From Acidobacteriota bacterium (GTDB lineage Bacteria; Acidobacteriota; Terriglobia; Acidiferrales; UBA7541): a stretch of DNA of 21,735 nucleotides. Location of the stretch: assembly GCA_003161495.1 (NCBI GenBank), contig PMOP01000147.1:1-21735 (forward strand), read 5' to 3'. Of this stretch, positions 9,249 to 17,008 are shown piece after piece (position 1 is the stretch's first letter; every line of letters begins with the position of its first letter). Position numbers and translations under genes: made by a program. Under the pieces are notes generated by a model, which worked only from the letters and a program-made list of their open reading frames with translations, had not been told where the DNA came from and did not search any database.

Positions 9249-9345
9249 AAACAGAAAACCCGTCCGATTTCGCGGACGGGCTTCCCAGAGGGGAGAATAG
9301 TCCCGTGCCTATGCGCGGAAGGCACCAGAACTCTTTTGTCCTCGC
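9249..9345 (-). ncRNA. Candidate structured small RNA, family unknown
   Basis: Read on the minus strand, a predicted start near 9343-9345 is followed by nested complementary arms: GAGG (9340-9343) with CCTC (9288-9291), AGTTC with GGACT, and GTGCC with GGCAC closing a short loop. A strong intrinsic terminator ends the unit. If transcription begins slightly earlier, CTTCCC (9346-9351) can also pair with GGGAAG (9281-9286). The unit is about 95 nt and has no start codon followed by a useful frame. A consensus-like promoter directly upstream and a terminator directly downstream make an independent RNA likely. It does not show the 4.5S RNA loop and I cannot assign it to 6S RNA. Evidence is structure by eye only. 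Confidence 0.55.
9255..9280 (-). terminator. Intrinsic terminator of the candidate small RNA
   Basis: On the minus strand CCCGTCCG (9273-9280) pairs perfectly with CGGACGGG (9259-9266) across a 6-base loop, followed by TTTT and then CTGTTT. This is the layout of a rho-independent terminator. In the plus direction the hairpin is followed by CTTCCC and would not terminate well. Confidence 0.7.
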
Positions 9346-9349
9346 GGGA

Positions 9350-9379
9350 AGTCTAGAGGACACGAAATAGGAATGTCAA
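9350..9379 (-). promoter_or_regulatory. Predicted promoter of the candidate small RNA
   Basis: On the minus strand a perfect -35 TTGACA (9374-9379) is followed after 18 bases by TAGACT (9350-9355, four of six matches to TATAAT); TCTAGA (9352-9357) with a 16-base spacer is an alternative. The predicted start falls on G at 9343-9345, just before the structured segment. Confidence 0.5.
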
Positions 9380-9380
9380 G

Positions 9381-9495
9381 CGGAGAAATAGCAGAACCAG
9401 GACGATGATAAGCCCATTATAATAAGCAACTTAACAAAAATGCTCTAGCGCTGGATGAGATATTTCCGCCTGTTTTCAACAGGTTCTTGAGATTT
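9381..9495. other. Gene-free spacer between small RNA promoter and DUF6599-like gene
   Basis: No coding frame. It is AT-rich around 9410-9440, with TATAAT-like sequence readable on both strands (9416-9423). A short hairpin CCTGTT/AACAGG (9469-9483) lies just beyond the stop of the minus-strand gene, but no U-run follows in that direction, so it is only a weak terminator candidate. Confidence 0.4.
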
Positions 9496-10611
9496 TTAGT
9501 AGAAGTCCTTTGCCTTGATCGGTTTGCTGGAAATTCCCAATTGCAGGATTTCGATCTGCTTTTCGCGATCGAAAATCTTATTGGGAAGAAAAATTTTCGC
9601 CAATAGGCGAATTCCCCCAAAGCCGATTCCCGCGGCAACCGCGAACATCATAATCGCCCCGGTTCCCAGAAACGCTTCCACGATCATGCTGTTGATGCCA
9701 GGTTCGGTCAGCGTCTGCTTTGGCTCATCCCAGGTTACATTGCTCGCATAGCCGACCTGGTCGAGTATCTTATTCGCGGCCTGTCGCGATGTGGCCCCCG
9801 CCACTATGGCGATATAGGAGCTGACGCGCTTTCCAAAGAGCACGTTCTGCCCCGGTTGCACGTCACCGGGCGGGTCGAACACGAACCGCCGCAGCATCCC
9901 CTCGAATTTGAAAGCGGCGATCTGCTGCGTCGGATAGGAGGCAATAAGGAGCGTCTCATCCTTTCCGGCGACTTTGTAATGGGCGAGAATCGTCTCCGCG
10001 CTGTGGTCGAAGCCCATCCAGTCGTCCGTTCCGAGCGGAACGAAATGCGCCAGGCTCAGCGGGCCGATTACGTAGCGCTCAGATCCTTGCACACGCCCCT
10101 TTTCAGGCAGATGCTGGCCAATGAAAGGATACGGGGTGTGATCTGCTTTTTTATCCAGCACGTCGGCGAGTTGCTTCAGCTCCGCGTCCGATGGACGCGC
10201 CTGCTTGGCCGGAGCCGAAACATCCAGCACCATTTCTCCCACAACGATTAGCGCCCGATCTGGAGAAGCGCTGGCGTAAGAACCCAGGTCCGCGGGAGAA
10301 AGGACATCATTGCGAAGAAACGTGTAAGCGCCGTAAGCGGAACTTGGGTCGCGCAAGCGATAAAGCGTAACCGCAGCGGTTTGAGATCCCTGGGTGTAGG
10401 ACCTCTGCTCGACGGATTTCACGATGTATTCACGAAACGCCGGCGTATCCGCTCCGAGAAGGGGATCGAGCCTTGCGGGTGGTACAGCCATGGAAGGCCC
10501 CGCGGCGGCCCAGCCCGCGAAAGTGGACGGCAAAAGACCCTGCGCCGCGGCCGGATGGGCCGCTGCCGCAAGGCAAAGCAGAACTAGACAAATCCGAAGT
10601 AGTCGGCGCAT
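9496..10611 (-). CDS. Exported DUF6599-like protein with C-terminal membrane helix
   Basis: 371 residues. A signal peptide with cleavage near AAAQG (residue 24) precedes a long periplasmic part; conserved-looking stretches are VTLYRLRDPSSAYGAYTF, VGEMVLDV and LIASYPTQQIA. Near the C-terminus one or two hydrophobic segments (about 311-340) anchor it to the membrane, followed by a basic cytoplasmic tail ending in KAKDFY. The layout resembles the DUF6599 family frequent in Acidobacteriota; I assign this from memory of the family, not from a search. Function is unknown. It lies 26 bases behind the amidase gene and is probably co-transcribed, hinting at an envelope role. Confidence 0.7.
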   Translation of the reverse strand: MRRLLRICLVLLCLAAAAHPAAAQGLLPSTFAGWAAAGPSMAVPPARLDPLLGADTPAFREYIVKSVEQRSYTQGSQTAAVTLYRLRDPSSAYGAYTFLRNDVLSPADLGSYASASPDRALIVVGEMVLDVSAPAKQARPSDAELKQLADVLDKKADHTPYPFIGQHLPEKGRVQGSERYVIGPLSLAHFVPLGTDDWMGFDHSAETILAHYKVAGKDETLLIASYPTQQIAAFKFEGMLRRFVFDPPGDVQPGQNVLFGKRVSSYIAIVAGATSRQAANKILDQVGYASNVTWDEPKQTLTEPGINSMIVEAFLGTGAIMMFAVAAGIGFGGIRLLAKIFLPNKIFDREKQIEILQLGISSKPIKAKDFY

Positions 10612-10637
10612 GTCGCTCTAAATTAGACGCTAGAAGT

Positions 10638-12968
10638 TTACTGCGAGTTCCCGGATCGCGCTACTTTTCCCGGAATATTTTCCGCGGCGGTGCGAATTTG
10701 GTTGGACGTGAGGCTATTCGTGCTCTGCAGATAAGTCTCAATCCCATGGTAAAGGCCGTCGGCCACTCGCTGGCGGTTTTCCGGCTTCTTCAGCCACTGC
10801 TCGTCGCTGGGATTGGAAAGGAACGAAATCTCAGCCAGCACGGAAGGCATGTCCGCGCCGATCAAGACGACAAAGGGAGCCTTGCGCACGCCGCGGTTAC
10901 GTTCGCCGCGGTTGAGATTCTCCATGCGTTTGGATAGGGAATCCTGGATCATCGTGGCCAGGTCACGGGATTCCTCGATTTTTTCGTTGTTGGCGATTTT
11001 CTTGACGATGTCTTGCAGGTCGTGCACGCCATTGCCAGAGAGCGCGTTTTCACGGGAAGCGACTTCCATGGCATCGCTCGATCCAGTGAAGTTCAGGTAA
11101 TAGGTTTCAATCCCGCGGGCATGGTGGTCCTGGCTGGAATTGGCATGGACGGAAATAAACAGGTCGGCCTTGGCTTCGTTCGCGATTTCCGTGCGGCGTT
11201 CGAGCGGAATGAAGGTGTCATCGGCGCGGGTGAATACCACCTCGGCGCTCGGCAGGCGTTGCTGAATGGTTTTGCCCAGCCGCAGGGCCACATCGAGACA
11301 CAAATCTTTCTCCATGAAGCCGCTGGGCCCGATCGTCCCGGTATCGTGCCCGCCATGCCCAGCGTCGATCACAATCCGGCCGATCTTCAGGCCCAATGCG
11401 CGCGTCAGGGAATGCTGCCCGTCGCGCGTCAACTCAGGAATGGGAGGAGGCCCCATCTCTTCCGCCTGATCGTGAGCGGACTTTGCCGCGCGGCTCGATT
11501 TTTTCGGCCAAACGGGATGAGCCGGAAGCGGTAAAATTTCCGGGTCAAGAGCATTCGCCGCTGCCGACAATTTGTCCGAGTTTTCCGCTTCACTGTGTTG
11601 CGCCTTGTCGGATTTGGCGGGAGCAGTTGCGGCATTTTTCTGCGAATTCTTCACCGGATTATTCGGCGATTTGTTTGGCGCGGGTTCCGCACTGGTCTTG
11701 GCGTCGGCAATTGCCGCAGGAATTTGGGTAGCCTGCGATTGGGCCGGAACTTCCGAGGCGGAAGCAGGCGGGGCGGCGGCGGATTTGGCGGCAGATTTTT
11801 CAGGCCCTGTGGGCAAAGCCTTGGCGACGGTTTCCTTTGCCGGCGGCTCGGGTTTTACAGGTGGCAGGTTTGCAGTTGTCGGTCCAGGCGCGGGAACGGT
11901 ATCGCGCGCGGCCGATTCAGCTTCCGCGGAAGTGCCGTACACATCCACAACCAGGCGATACGGATCGGGCAGCAAAAACACGGAGTAATCGGTGACGCGG
12001 TTGACTTCCAGCACAATGCGCACGACGCCGGATTGGTTTTGCGCAACGCGGACAGACTTCAGAAATCCGACTCCCAGATCGATTGGCTTATGCAGCAGGG
12101 TGGAATTGATCTTCGCGCCTTCAATGTCAAAATAAATCCGGTCGGGCTGCGAAATGCGCGCCGCCTGATACTTCACTTTCGCTCCAACATCGATCACGAT
12201 GCGGGTATAGGTGTCGGCGTTCCAGGTGCGAATCCGGGAAACCTGCGGGCCGGAGTTGTCCGCTGCAACATTTTCCGCGGAAGCGCCTGGCCTGGTGTCC
12301 GTCGCGGGAGCTGTTTTATCCGCGGAGATATTCTTGGGAATCATCCGGTCCGCGCGATCCCTGGCGGCAGGGGATGGCGGGGGCAAATTGGCCGCGGCGG
12401 TTTCCGCGGGCAATTTATCCTTGTCCAGGATGGCGCGAACTTCAGCGGCATGCGGCGAATGCGGGTGCAGCGACAAGAACTGTTCGTACGATTTGCGCGC
12501 GAGTGCGGAATCGTGCAAGTCATCCTGCTGGATATGGGCGATGGCCAGCAGCGTATCCTCGCGGTATTTACTGGTTGGATATTCCTTTAAGAGGAACTGA
12601 AAGGAGTCGATCGAGCGTTGATAATATTTTGCGTCAAAGAGATCGCCCATCGTGCGGAACAGTTCCGCCACTTCATTGAGCGAAGCCGGAACGTTTTCGG
12701 CATGCGAAGTAATCAGGTACACGCGCTGATATTCAATTACCAGGCCGGTGTATTCCTTGAGCGTGCGCGCGCTTTCCGGGCGGGCTTCGAGCGCCTCGCG
12801 GGCTTTTTCCGCGCGCTCAAATTGTGCCTTGGCCGCATCGCGGCGGGAAGAATTGTTTTCATCGGCGCGGCTAACGAGGGAAAAAAGCGACAAGACAACA
12901 GCGGACGCGAAAATGACGCGCAGGATTGGCCGGATTGTAGCGGCTTGTTGCCGCAACGTCTGCCTCAT
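10638..12968 (-). CDS. AMIN-domain N-acetylmuramoyl-L-alanine amidase (Amidase_3)
   Basis: 776 residues, long for the family. An N-terminal hydrophobic segment (about 17-33) is followed by a helical TPR-like region (about 45-185, with PTSKYREDTLLAIAHIQQDD), an AMIN domain (about 242-345), a Pro/Ala/Lys-rich linker (about 350-520) and a C-terminal Amidase_3 domain (about 528-748). Zinc ligands are His538 (DAGHGGHD), Glu553 (FMEKDL) and His608 (SVHAN); the catalytic glutamate is Glu713 (AEISFLSNP). It cleaves the amide bond between MurNAc and the stem peptide, usually at the septum, with AMIN targeting it in the periplasm. The TPR-like part may recruit partners. It shares ATGA with the upstream lytic transglycosylase. 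Confidence 0.93.
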   Translation of the reverse strand: MRQTLRQQAATIRPILRVIFASAVVLSLFSLVSRADENNSSRRDAAKAQFERAEKAREALEARPESARTLKEYTGLVIEYQRVYLITSHAENVPASLNEVAELFRTMGDLFDAKYYQRSIDSFQFLLKEYPTSKYREDTLLAIAHIQQDDLHDSALARKSYEQFLSLHPHSPHAAEVRAILDKDKLPAETAAANLPPPSPAARDRADRMIPKNISADKTAPATDTRPGASAENVAADNSGPQVSRIRTWNADTYTRIVIDVGAKVKYQAARISQPDRIYFDIEGAKINSTLLHKPIDLGVGFLKSVRVAQNQSGVVRIVLEVNRVTDYSVFLLPDPYRLVVDVYGTSAEAESAARDTVPAPGPTTANLPPVKPEPPAKETVAKALPTGPEKSAAKSAAAPPASASEVPAQSQATQIPAAIADAKTSAEPAPNKSPNNPVKNSQKNAATAPAKSDKAQHSEAENSDKLSAAANALDPEILPLPAHPVWPKKSSRAAKSAHDQAEEMGPPPIPELTRDGQHSLTRALGLKIGRIVIDAGHGGHDTGTIGPSGFMEKDLCLDVALRLGKTIQQRLPSAEVVFTRADDTFIPLERRTEIANEAKADLFISVHANSSQDHHARGIETYYLNFTGSSDAMEVASRENALSGNGVHDLQDIVKKIANNEKIEESRDLATMIQDSLSKRMENLNRGERNRGVRKAPFVVLIGADMPSVLAEISFLSNPSDEQWLKKPENRQRVADGLYHGIETYLQSTNSLTSNQIRTAAENIPGKVARSGNSQ

Positions 12969-13690
12969 TCGTTCGTAAACACGACCCGTCCGTCTGCTTC
13001 CACCGCGCGGTAAATAGGACGCCGCTGGTCAAATGCGCGGGGAAGGCGATCGGATCCGGGACGGAAGTAGGAATCGGTTACCTTCTGAACGTATTCACGC
13101 GTTTCTCGATACCTCGGGACGCCCCCTGCGCGATCCACGGCGCCCGGCCCTGCATTATACGCCGCCAGGGCCTTGTCGAGGTCGCCATTATACCGCTCCA
13201 GGAGCATATGGAGGTAGTGAACTCCGCCATCGAGATTCTGCTTGGCATCAAACGCGTTATTTACGCCCAACTGCTGCGCAGTCCCGGGAACCAGTTGCAT
13301 CAACCCACGCGCGCCCTTGCTGGAAATGGCGCTGGTATTCCAGTTCGATTCCGTCTGGATCACGGCTCGAACCAGCGCCGGATCCACCCGATAACGATCG
13401 GAAACCTCGCGAATCATGACCTCGATCTTAGCCCGATTGCCTCGCTCAGCGGCGGACATCTCGGGAGACTCGCCAAAGGACGGCTGGGTTGTGCCTAGCG
13501 CAAACCCTGTCGGAGTAAAACCCTTCGGTAGGATGGCTTTTATCGGTCGGACTACAAAAGCGGGGTTCGAGTTGATGAAGACCCGCTTGCCGCCATCGTC
13601 CTTGTAGGAAACGATCTGGCCCTGAACAGGATTCGCCCATAAGGCCAGCATTCCCAACAGGATTGCCACCGAATTGGAGAGTGCGCGCAT
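12965..13690 (-). CDS. Lytic transglycosylase (SLT domain)
   Basis: 241 residues from ATG 13690, chosen because it begins a clear signal peptide (cleavage near VQGQ, residue 24); a TTG 54 bases upstream would only add a charged leader. The SLT domain covers about 88-205: catalytic Glu114 in QTESNWN, then GARGLMQLVPGTA and the AYNAGPGAV motif. It cuts glycan strands to 1,6-anhydro-MurNAc in the periplasm. The domain is framed by two short DUF4124-like strands: SYKDDGGKRVFINS at the N-terminus and YRAVEADGRVVFTNE at the very end. Its stop overlaps the amidase start (ATGA, 12965-12968), so the two wall hydrolases are probably made together. alaS ends 110 bases upstream. Confidence 0.92.
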   Translation of the reverse strand: MRALSNSVAILLGMLALWANPVQGQIVSYKDDGGKRVFINSNPAFVVRPIKAILPKGFTPTGFALGTTQPSFGESPEMSAAERGNRAKIEVMIREVSDRYRVDPALVRAVIQTESNWNTSAISSKGARGLMQLVPGTAQQLGVNNAFDAKQNLDGGVHYLHMLLERYNGDLDKALAAYNAGPGAVDRAGGVPRYRETREYVQKVTDSYFRPGSDRLPRAFDQRRPIYRAVEADGRVVFTNE

Positions 13691-13800
13691 AGTATTCAGT
13701 TCTGGGAAGGCAGTGCGATTCTGCTTCCGATTGAGACAGACCAATCACCGCGACGGGGAGAGAGAACCTCGCCCCGGACGTTCCTGGCACTACCCTAAAA

Positions 13801-16617
13801 TTATAACAACCCGTCAAGGAGGGGGTATACGTGGTCTAGGGCACTTTTTAGGGCTGATGTGTCCTTTCCGCCAGCCTCTGCCAAGTCGGGCCTGCCGCCG
13901 CCGGAGCCGCCCACTTCCTTGGCAATAGCCTGTATTACCTTTCCTGCGTGTAGCTTAGAGGTAAGGTCCTTGGTAACGCCGGCCAAAAGGGCTACTTTGC
14001 CGTCCTCGATGGTCCCCAGGACGACGACCCCGGACCCGAGCTTCTGGCGCAGGCTGTCCACGAGCTGGCGCATGGCCTCGCGGTCCACCCCTTCGAGCTG
14101 GGCTGAAACGACCTTGACGCCCTTTATTGTGCGGGCCTGGGCGGCCAATTCGTCCAGTTTGGAGAGGGCGCCCTTGCGCTTCATGGTCTCCAGCTGCTTT
14201 TCGAGTTGTTTTTGCGTTTGCTCGGTACGCTCGATGGCGGCGGCCAGATTTTCTTCGTTCACGCCCATGCGTGAGGAAATTTCACGCAGGAGTTGCTGGG
14301 CGCGCTGATAGTCGGCAAGAGCTGCCGCACCGGTGATGGCTTCGATGCGGCGAACGCCGGCAGCGGCGGATTGCTCGACCACGATTTTGAAGACGCCGAT
14401 GTCGCCCGTGCGTCTGACGTGAGTGCCGCCGCACAGCTCCTTGCTGTAGAAGCCGCGTGGCGCCGAAGCGTCGGGAATCGTTACCACGCGGACGTTCTGT
14501 TCCGGGTAGCGGTCGCCAAAAAAGGCGAGCGCGCCGGAAGCGAGCGCGTCATCCAGCGTGGTGATGTTCGTTTGCATTTCGCTGTTGAGCAAAATTTCAT
14601 CGTTCACCTGCTGCTCGATGTCGCGCAATTCCGCTGGATCGATCGCCGCAAAATGCGAAAAATCGAATCGCAGTCGCGCCGGCTCGACGAGAGAGCCCGC
14701 TTGCTTGACGTGCGTGCCTAGAATGTTGCGCAGTGCCGCATGCATCAGGTGCGTCCCCGTGTGGTTGCGCTTGATGTGTTCGCGCCGCGCGCCGTCGGCG
14801 TCGCCCGCGACAAGGTCGCCCACCACAAGTTTTTCCTTGGCCACGACGCGGTGCGCGATCAAGCCGGAAACGGGATAGTAAGCGCCACGCACGTCGGCAA
14901 TATGCATTGTGTGTTCATTGTTCCAGAGCGTGCCGATATCGGAAACTTGTCCGCCCGATTCCGCGTAAAACACGGTGCGATCTAAGATTACTTCGCCTTC
15001 CGCCCCGGCTTCTAATTCATTTACCGCGCCCTCTTTCGTAACGATCGCCTCAATGCGGCGATTCTTCGCAGTTGTTTCAAAATAAAAATCAGGTTCCGTA
15101 CGAAACCTCTCGGCAAGCTTCGCGTAAATCGGATTCGCGACGTCCTTGTGCCCGCCTTTCCAGGATGCTCGCGCGCGAGTGCGCTGCTCTTGCATCGCGG
15201 CATCGAAACCTTCCTGGTCAAATTCCAATCGAATGTCTCGTACGGCGTCAACAATGAAATCCAGGGGCAGTCCATATGTATCGTAGAGCTTGAAAGCGCT
15301 TTTTCCTGAAAATGTCCGAACAGCCGTAGCATGCTTCATTGCAGCTATTAAAGCGGCTGTGCTTTGACTGTTAGGGATGCTGCCGGATGCCTCGTGGGCC
15401 AGATATTCCTCAGATCTAGTATCCTTCTTGCTCAATTGTTCGGCCAAGTCTTCATCTAGCTTCTTCAAGCCAATGGCGAGAGTATGGGCGAATCGAGTTT
15501 CTTCTGCATGAACAATCTTCGAGACTCGGTTGATAGAGTCGTTCAGTTCGGGATAGGCGTCGCGCATCGCGGTATGAACTGCGCGCGCCATCTCAGACAT
15601 AAACGGCTCATTTGAGCCGAGCAGCCGTCCGTGGCGTATCCCGCGGCGCATAATCTTCCGAAGGACATAGCCTCGGCCTTCGTTGGAAGGAACAACGCCG
15701 TCAGAAATCAAGAATGTCGACGCGCGCGCATGGTCGGCAATGATGCGCAGGGATGCATCGCTTCGTGGCGATGCGCCGGGACGAGTCTCAGTGAGTTCGC
15801 CGGCGCGCTGGATGAGCGGCACAAACAAATCTGTATCGAAATTGCTGATTTTGCCTTGCAACACGGCAGCGAGTCGTTCAAGGCCGGCTCCGGTATCGAT
15901 CGAAGGCTTTGGCAGCGGCTCGACCGTGCCGGAGGCGTCGCGGTTGAACTGCATGAAGACGAGGTTCCAGATTTCGACGTAGCGGCCGCAGTCGCAGCCG
16001 AATTTGCAATCCGTGTGGCCTTGATCGGATGCGGCGGGGCCCATGTCGTAGTGGATTTCGCTGCAGGGGCCGCAGGGGCCGGTGTCGCCCATAGCCCAGA
16101 AATTTTCTTTCAGGCCGGGGACGGGAACCACGCTACCGCGTGGAGCGCCCACGTTTACCCACAGGTTTAGAGCTTCTTCGTCGACGCCCAAAACTTTTCC
16201 CGGAGCAACTTCGGCGCCACCAAACACAGTAAAAGTCAGCTTGTCTACGGGAATTCCGAACCAATTTGGCGAGGTGATGAGCTCCCAGGCGTAGGCGACC
16301 GCGTCTTTCTTGAAATAATCGCCGAAGGAAAAATTTCCAAGCATTTCAAAAAACGTGTGATGGCGGTTGGTAAAGCCGACATTTTCAAGGTCGTTGTGCT
16401 TGCCGCCGGCGCGCACACATTTTTGCGACGACGTGGCGCGCGTGTAGTCGCGCTGTTCAAGGCCCAGAAAAACGTCCTTGAACTGGTTCATCCCAGCGTT
16501 GGTGAACAGCAGCGTGGGGTCGTTCGTCGGAACGAGCGACGAGCTGCGCACGACGCGGTGGCCGCGGTCGGCGAAGAATTTCAGGAACGTGCTGCGAATT
16601 TCGTTGCCGCTGGGCAA
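13801..16617 (-). CDS. alaS: Alanyl-tRNA synthetase
   Basis: 938 residues. The start is TTG (16617), with AGAGG 5 bases upstream, and the product begins as family members do (NEIRSTFLKFFADRGH). The aminoacylation domain includes the motif around RHHTFFEMLGNFSFGDYF (85-102) and GDTGPCGPCSEIHYD (177-191). The editing domain has the zinc set His619/His623 (NHTGTHLMH) and Cys729/His733 (CGGTH). A coiled coil (about 785-830) leads to the C-Ala domain with GGSGGGRPDLAEAGG (903-917). It charges tRNA-Ala in the cytoplasm. Compared with well-known AlaRS, about 35-40 extra residues lie between LDEDLA and FKLYDTYG (about 391-434), encoded by DNA (15316-15447) that looks less GC-rich than its surroundings. 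Confidence 0.97.
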   Translation of the reverse strand: MPSGNEIRSTFLKFFADRGHRVVRSSSLVPTNDPTLLFTNAGMNQFKDVFLGLEQRDYTRATSSQKCVRAGGKHNDLENVGFTNRHHTFFEMLGNFSFGDYFKKDAVAYAWELITSPNWFGIPVDKLTFTVFGGAEVAPGKVLGVDEEALNLWVNVGAPRGSVVPVPGLKENFWAMGDTGPCGPCSEIHYDMGPAASDQGHTDCKFGCDCGRYVEIWNLVFMQFNRDASGTVEPLPKPSIDTGAGLERLAAVLQGKISNFDTDLFVPLIQRAGELTETRPGASPRSDASLRIIADHARASTFLISDGVVPSNEGRGYVLRKIMRRGIRHGRLLGSNEPFMSEMARAVHTAMRDAYPELNDSINRVSKIVHAEETRFAHTLAIGLKKLDEDLAEQLSKKDTRSEEYLAHEASGSIPNSQSTAALIAAMKHATAVRTFSGKSAFKLYDTYGLPLDFIVDAVRDIRLEFDQEGFDAAMQEQRTRARASWKGGHKDVANPIYAKLAERFRTEPDFYFETTAKNRRIEAIVTKEGAVNELEAGAEGEVILDRTVFYAESGGQVSDIGTLWNNEHTMHIADVRGAYYPVSGLIAHRVVAKEKLVVGDLVAGDADGARREHIKRNHTGTHLMHAALRNILGTHVKQAGSLVEPARLRFDFSHFAAIDPAELRDIEQQVNDEILLNSEMQTNITTLDDALASGALAFFGDRYPEQNVRVVTIPDASAPRGFYSKELCGGTHVRRTGDIGVFKIVVEQSAAAGVRRIEAITGAAALADYQRAQQLLREISSRMGVNEENLAAAIERTEQTQKQLEKQLETMKRKGALSKLDELAAQARTIKGVKVVSAQLEGVDREAMRQLVDSLRQKLGSGVVVLGTIEDGKVALLAGVTKDLTSKLHAGKVIQAIAKEVGGSGGGRPDLAEAGGKDTSALKSALDHVYPLLDGLL

Positions 16618-16627
16618 GGGGACCTCT

Positions 16628-16690
16628 GTGATTCCTGACTTGTGATTTGTGAGTCGTGACTGGTGACTAGTGATCGGTGACTGGTGAAAG
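16628..16690. repeat. Nine-copy heptamer tandem repeat in the alaS leader
   Basis: Nine consecutive 7-base units, most of the form GTGAYTN, run without interruption; one unit begins with C and one reads GTGAAAG. The array stops 10 bases before the alaS start codon, so in mRNA it would be a CA-rich 5' leader made of NNNTCAC-like units. The length is not set by coding constraint. Confidence 0.8.
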
Positions 16691-16765
16691 AAGAAGCGCG
16701 CATCCTTCCTGGTTCACCATTCCATTCGACTCACAGGCGCCCTAAAGCTAATCGGTTCGCGCAAC

Positions 16766-16794
16766 ATTATGGCAGACGTGTGGCGGACTCGCAA
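16766..16794 (-). promoter_or_regulatory. Predicted alaS promoter
   Basis: On the minus strand TTGCGA (16789-16794) is separated by 17 bases from CATAAT (16766-16771), giving four and five matches to the sigma-70 hexamers. The predicted start near 16759 gives alaS a leader of about 140 nt that contains the heptamer array. Confidence 0.4.
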
Positions 16795-16804
16795 AGCGGG
16801 CAGT

Positions 16805-16842
16805 AAACCCTGTAGCACAGGCACTCTTGCCTGTGCGGGTTT
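16805..16842. repeat. Palindromic hairpin element, REP-like
   Basis: GCACAGGC (16815-16822) pairs perfectly with GCCTGTGC (16829-16836) around ACTCTT; AAACCC (16805-16810) and GGGTTT (16837-16842) extend the stem past a 4-base bulge. It resembles short dispersed palindromes of acidobacterial intergenic regions. There is no U-run, so it is not an obvious terminator. Confidence 0.6.
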
Positions 16843-16923
16843 CGCATATGATCGCAAGCTGGTAGGTGGCGCGCGGCTCACGAAAGCGCACGGCCAGGAG
16901 TGGCTGTGCTGCCTGACATCGCG

Positions 16924-16939
16924 TGTGACAGTGATCACA
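16924..16939. promoter_or_regulatory. Perfect CRP/FNR-family operator, TGTGA-N6-TCACA
   Basis: TGTGACAGTGATCACA matches the CRP consensus half-sites exactly. It lies between the predicted divergent promoters of alaS and the zinc-ribbon gene, centred about 112 bases before the predicted start of the latter. An overlapping imperfect inverted repeat (GTGACAG at 16925, CTGTGTCAC ending at 16950) surrounds it. Binding is inferred from the sequence only; no regulator gene is in the window. Confidence 0.5.
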
Positions 16940-17008
16940 GCCTGTGTCACTAAAAGTTCCACTCCGCTGAACACGATTGCGCGGATGCGATGAATTCGTT
17001 TATTGAGT

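Noticed and set aside
9249..9345. Assignment of the candidate RNA to 4.5S/SRP RNA or 6S RNA
   Set aside because: The GGAAG-type SRP loop in its conserved context is absent, and the unit is too short and lacks a clear 6S central bubble; left as unassigned.
9469..9483. Short hairpin CCTGTT/AACAGG as terminator of the DUF6599-like gene
   Set aside because: Stem of six pairs with a 3-base loop and no U-run on the minus strand; too weak to call.
11595..12590. 331-codon frame antisense to the amidase gene
   Set aside because: Gly/Arg-rich shadow of the Ala/Pro-rich linker and AMIN region, no domain or ribosome site.
16628..16690. CRISPR-like array
   Set aside because: Units are only 7 bases with no spacers and there are no cas genes; it is a simple tandem repeat.
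16618..16759. T-box or other riboswitch for alaS
   Set aside because: No T-box sequence, specifier loop or antiterminator could be seen; the leader is mostly heptamer repeat.
16714..16993. Small open frames on both strands in the alaS upstream region
   Set aside because: They translate the hairpin and CRP-site sequences (for example KPCSTGTLACA from the palindrome) and have no protein-like pattern.
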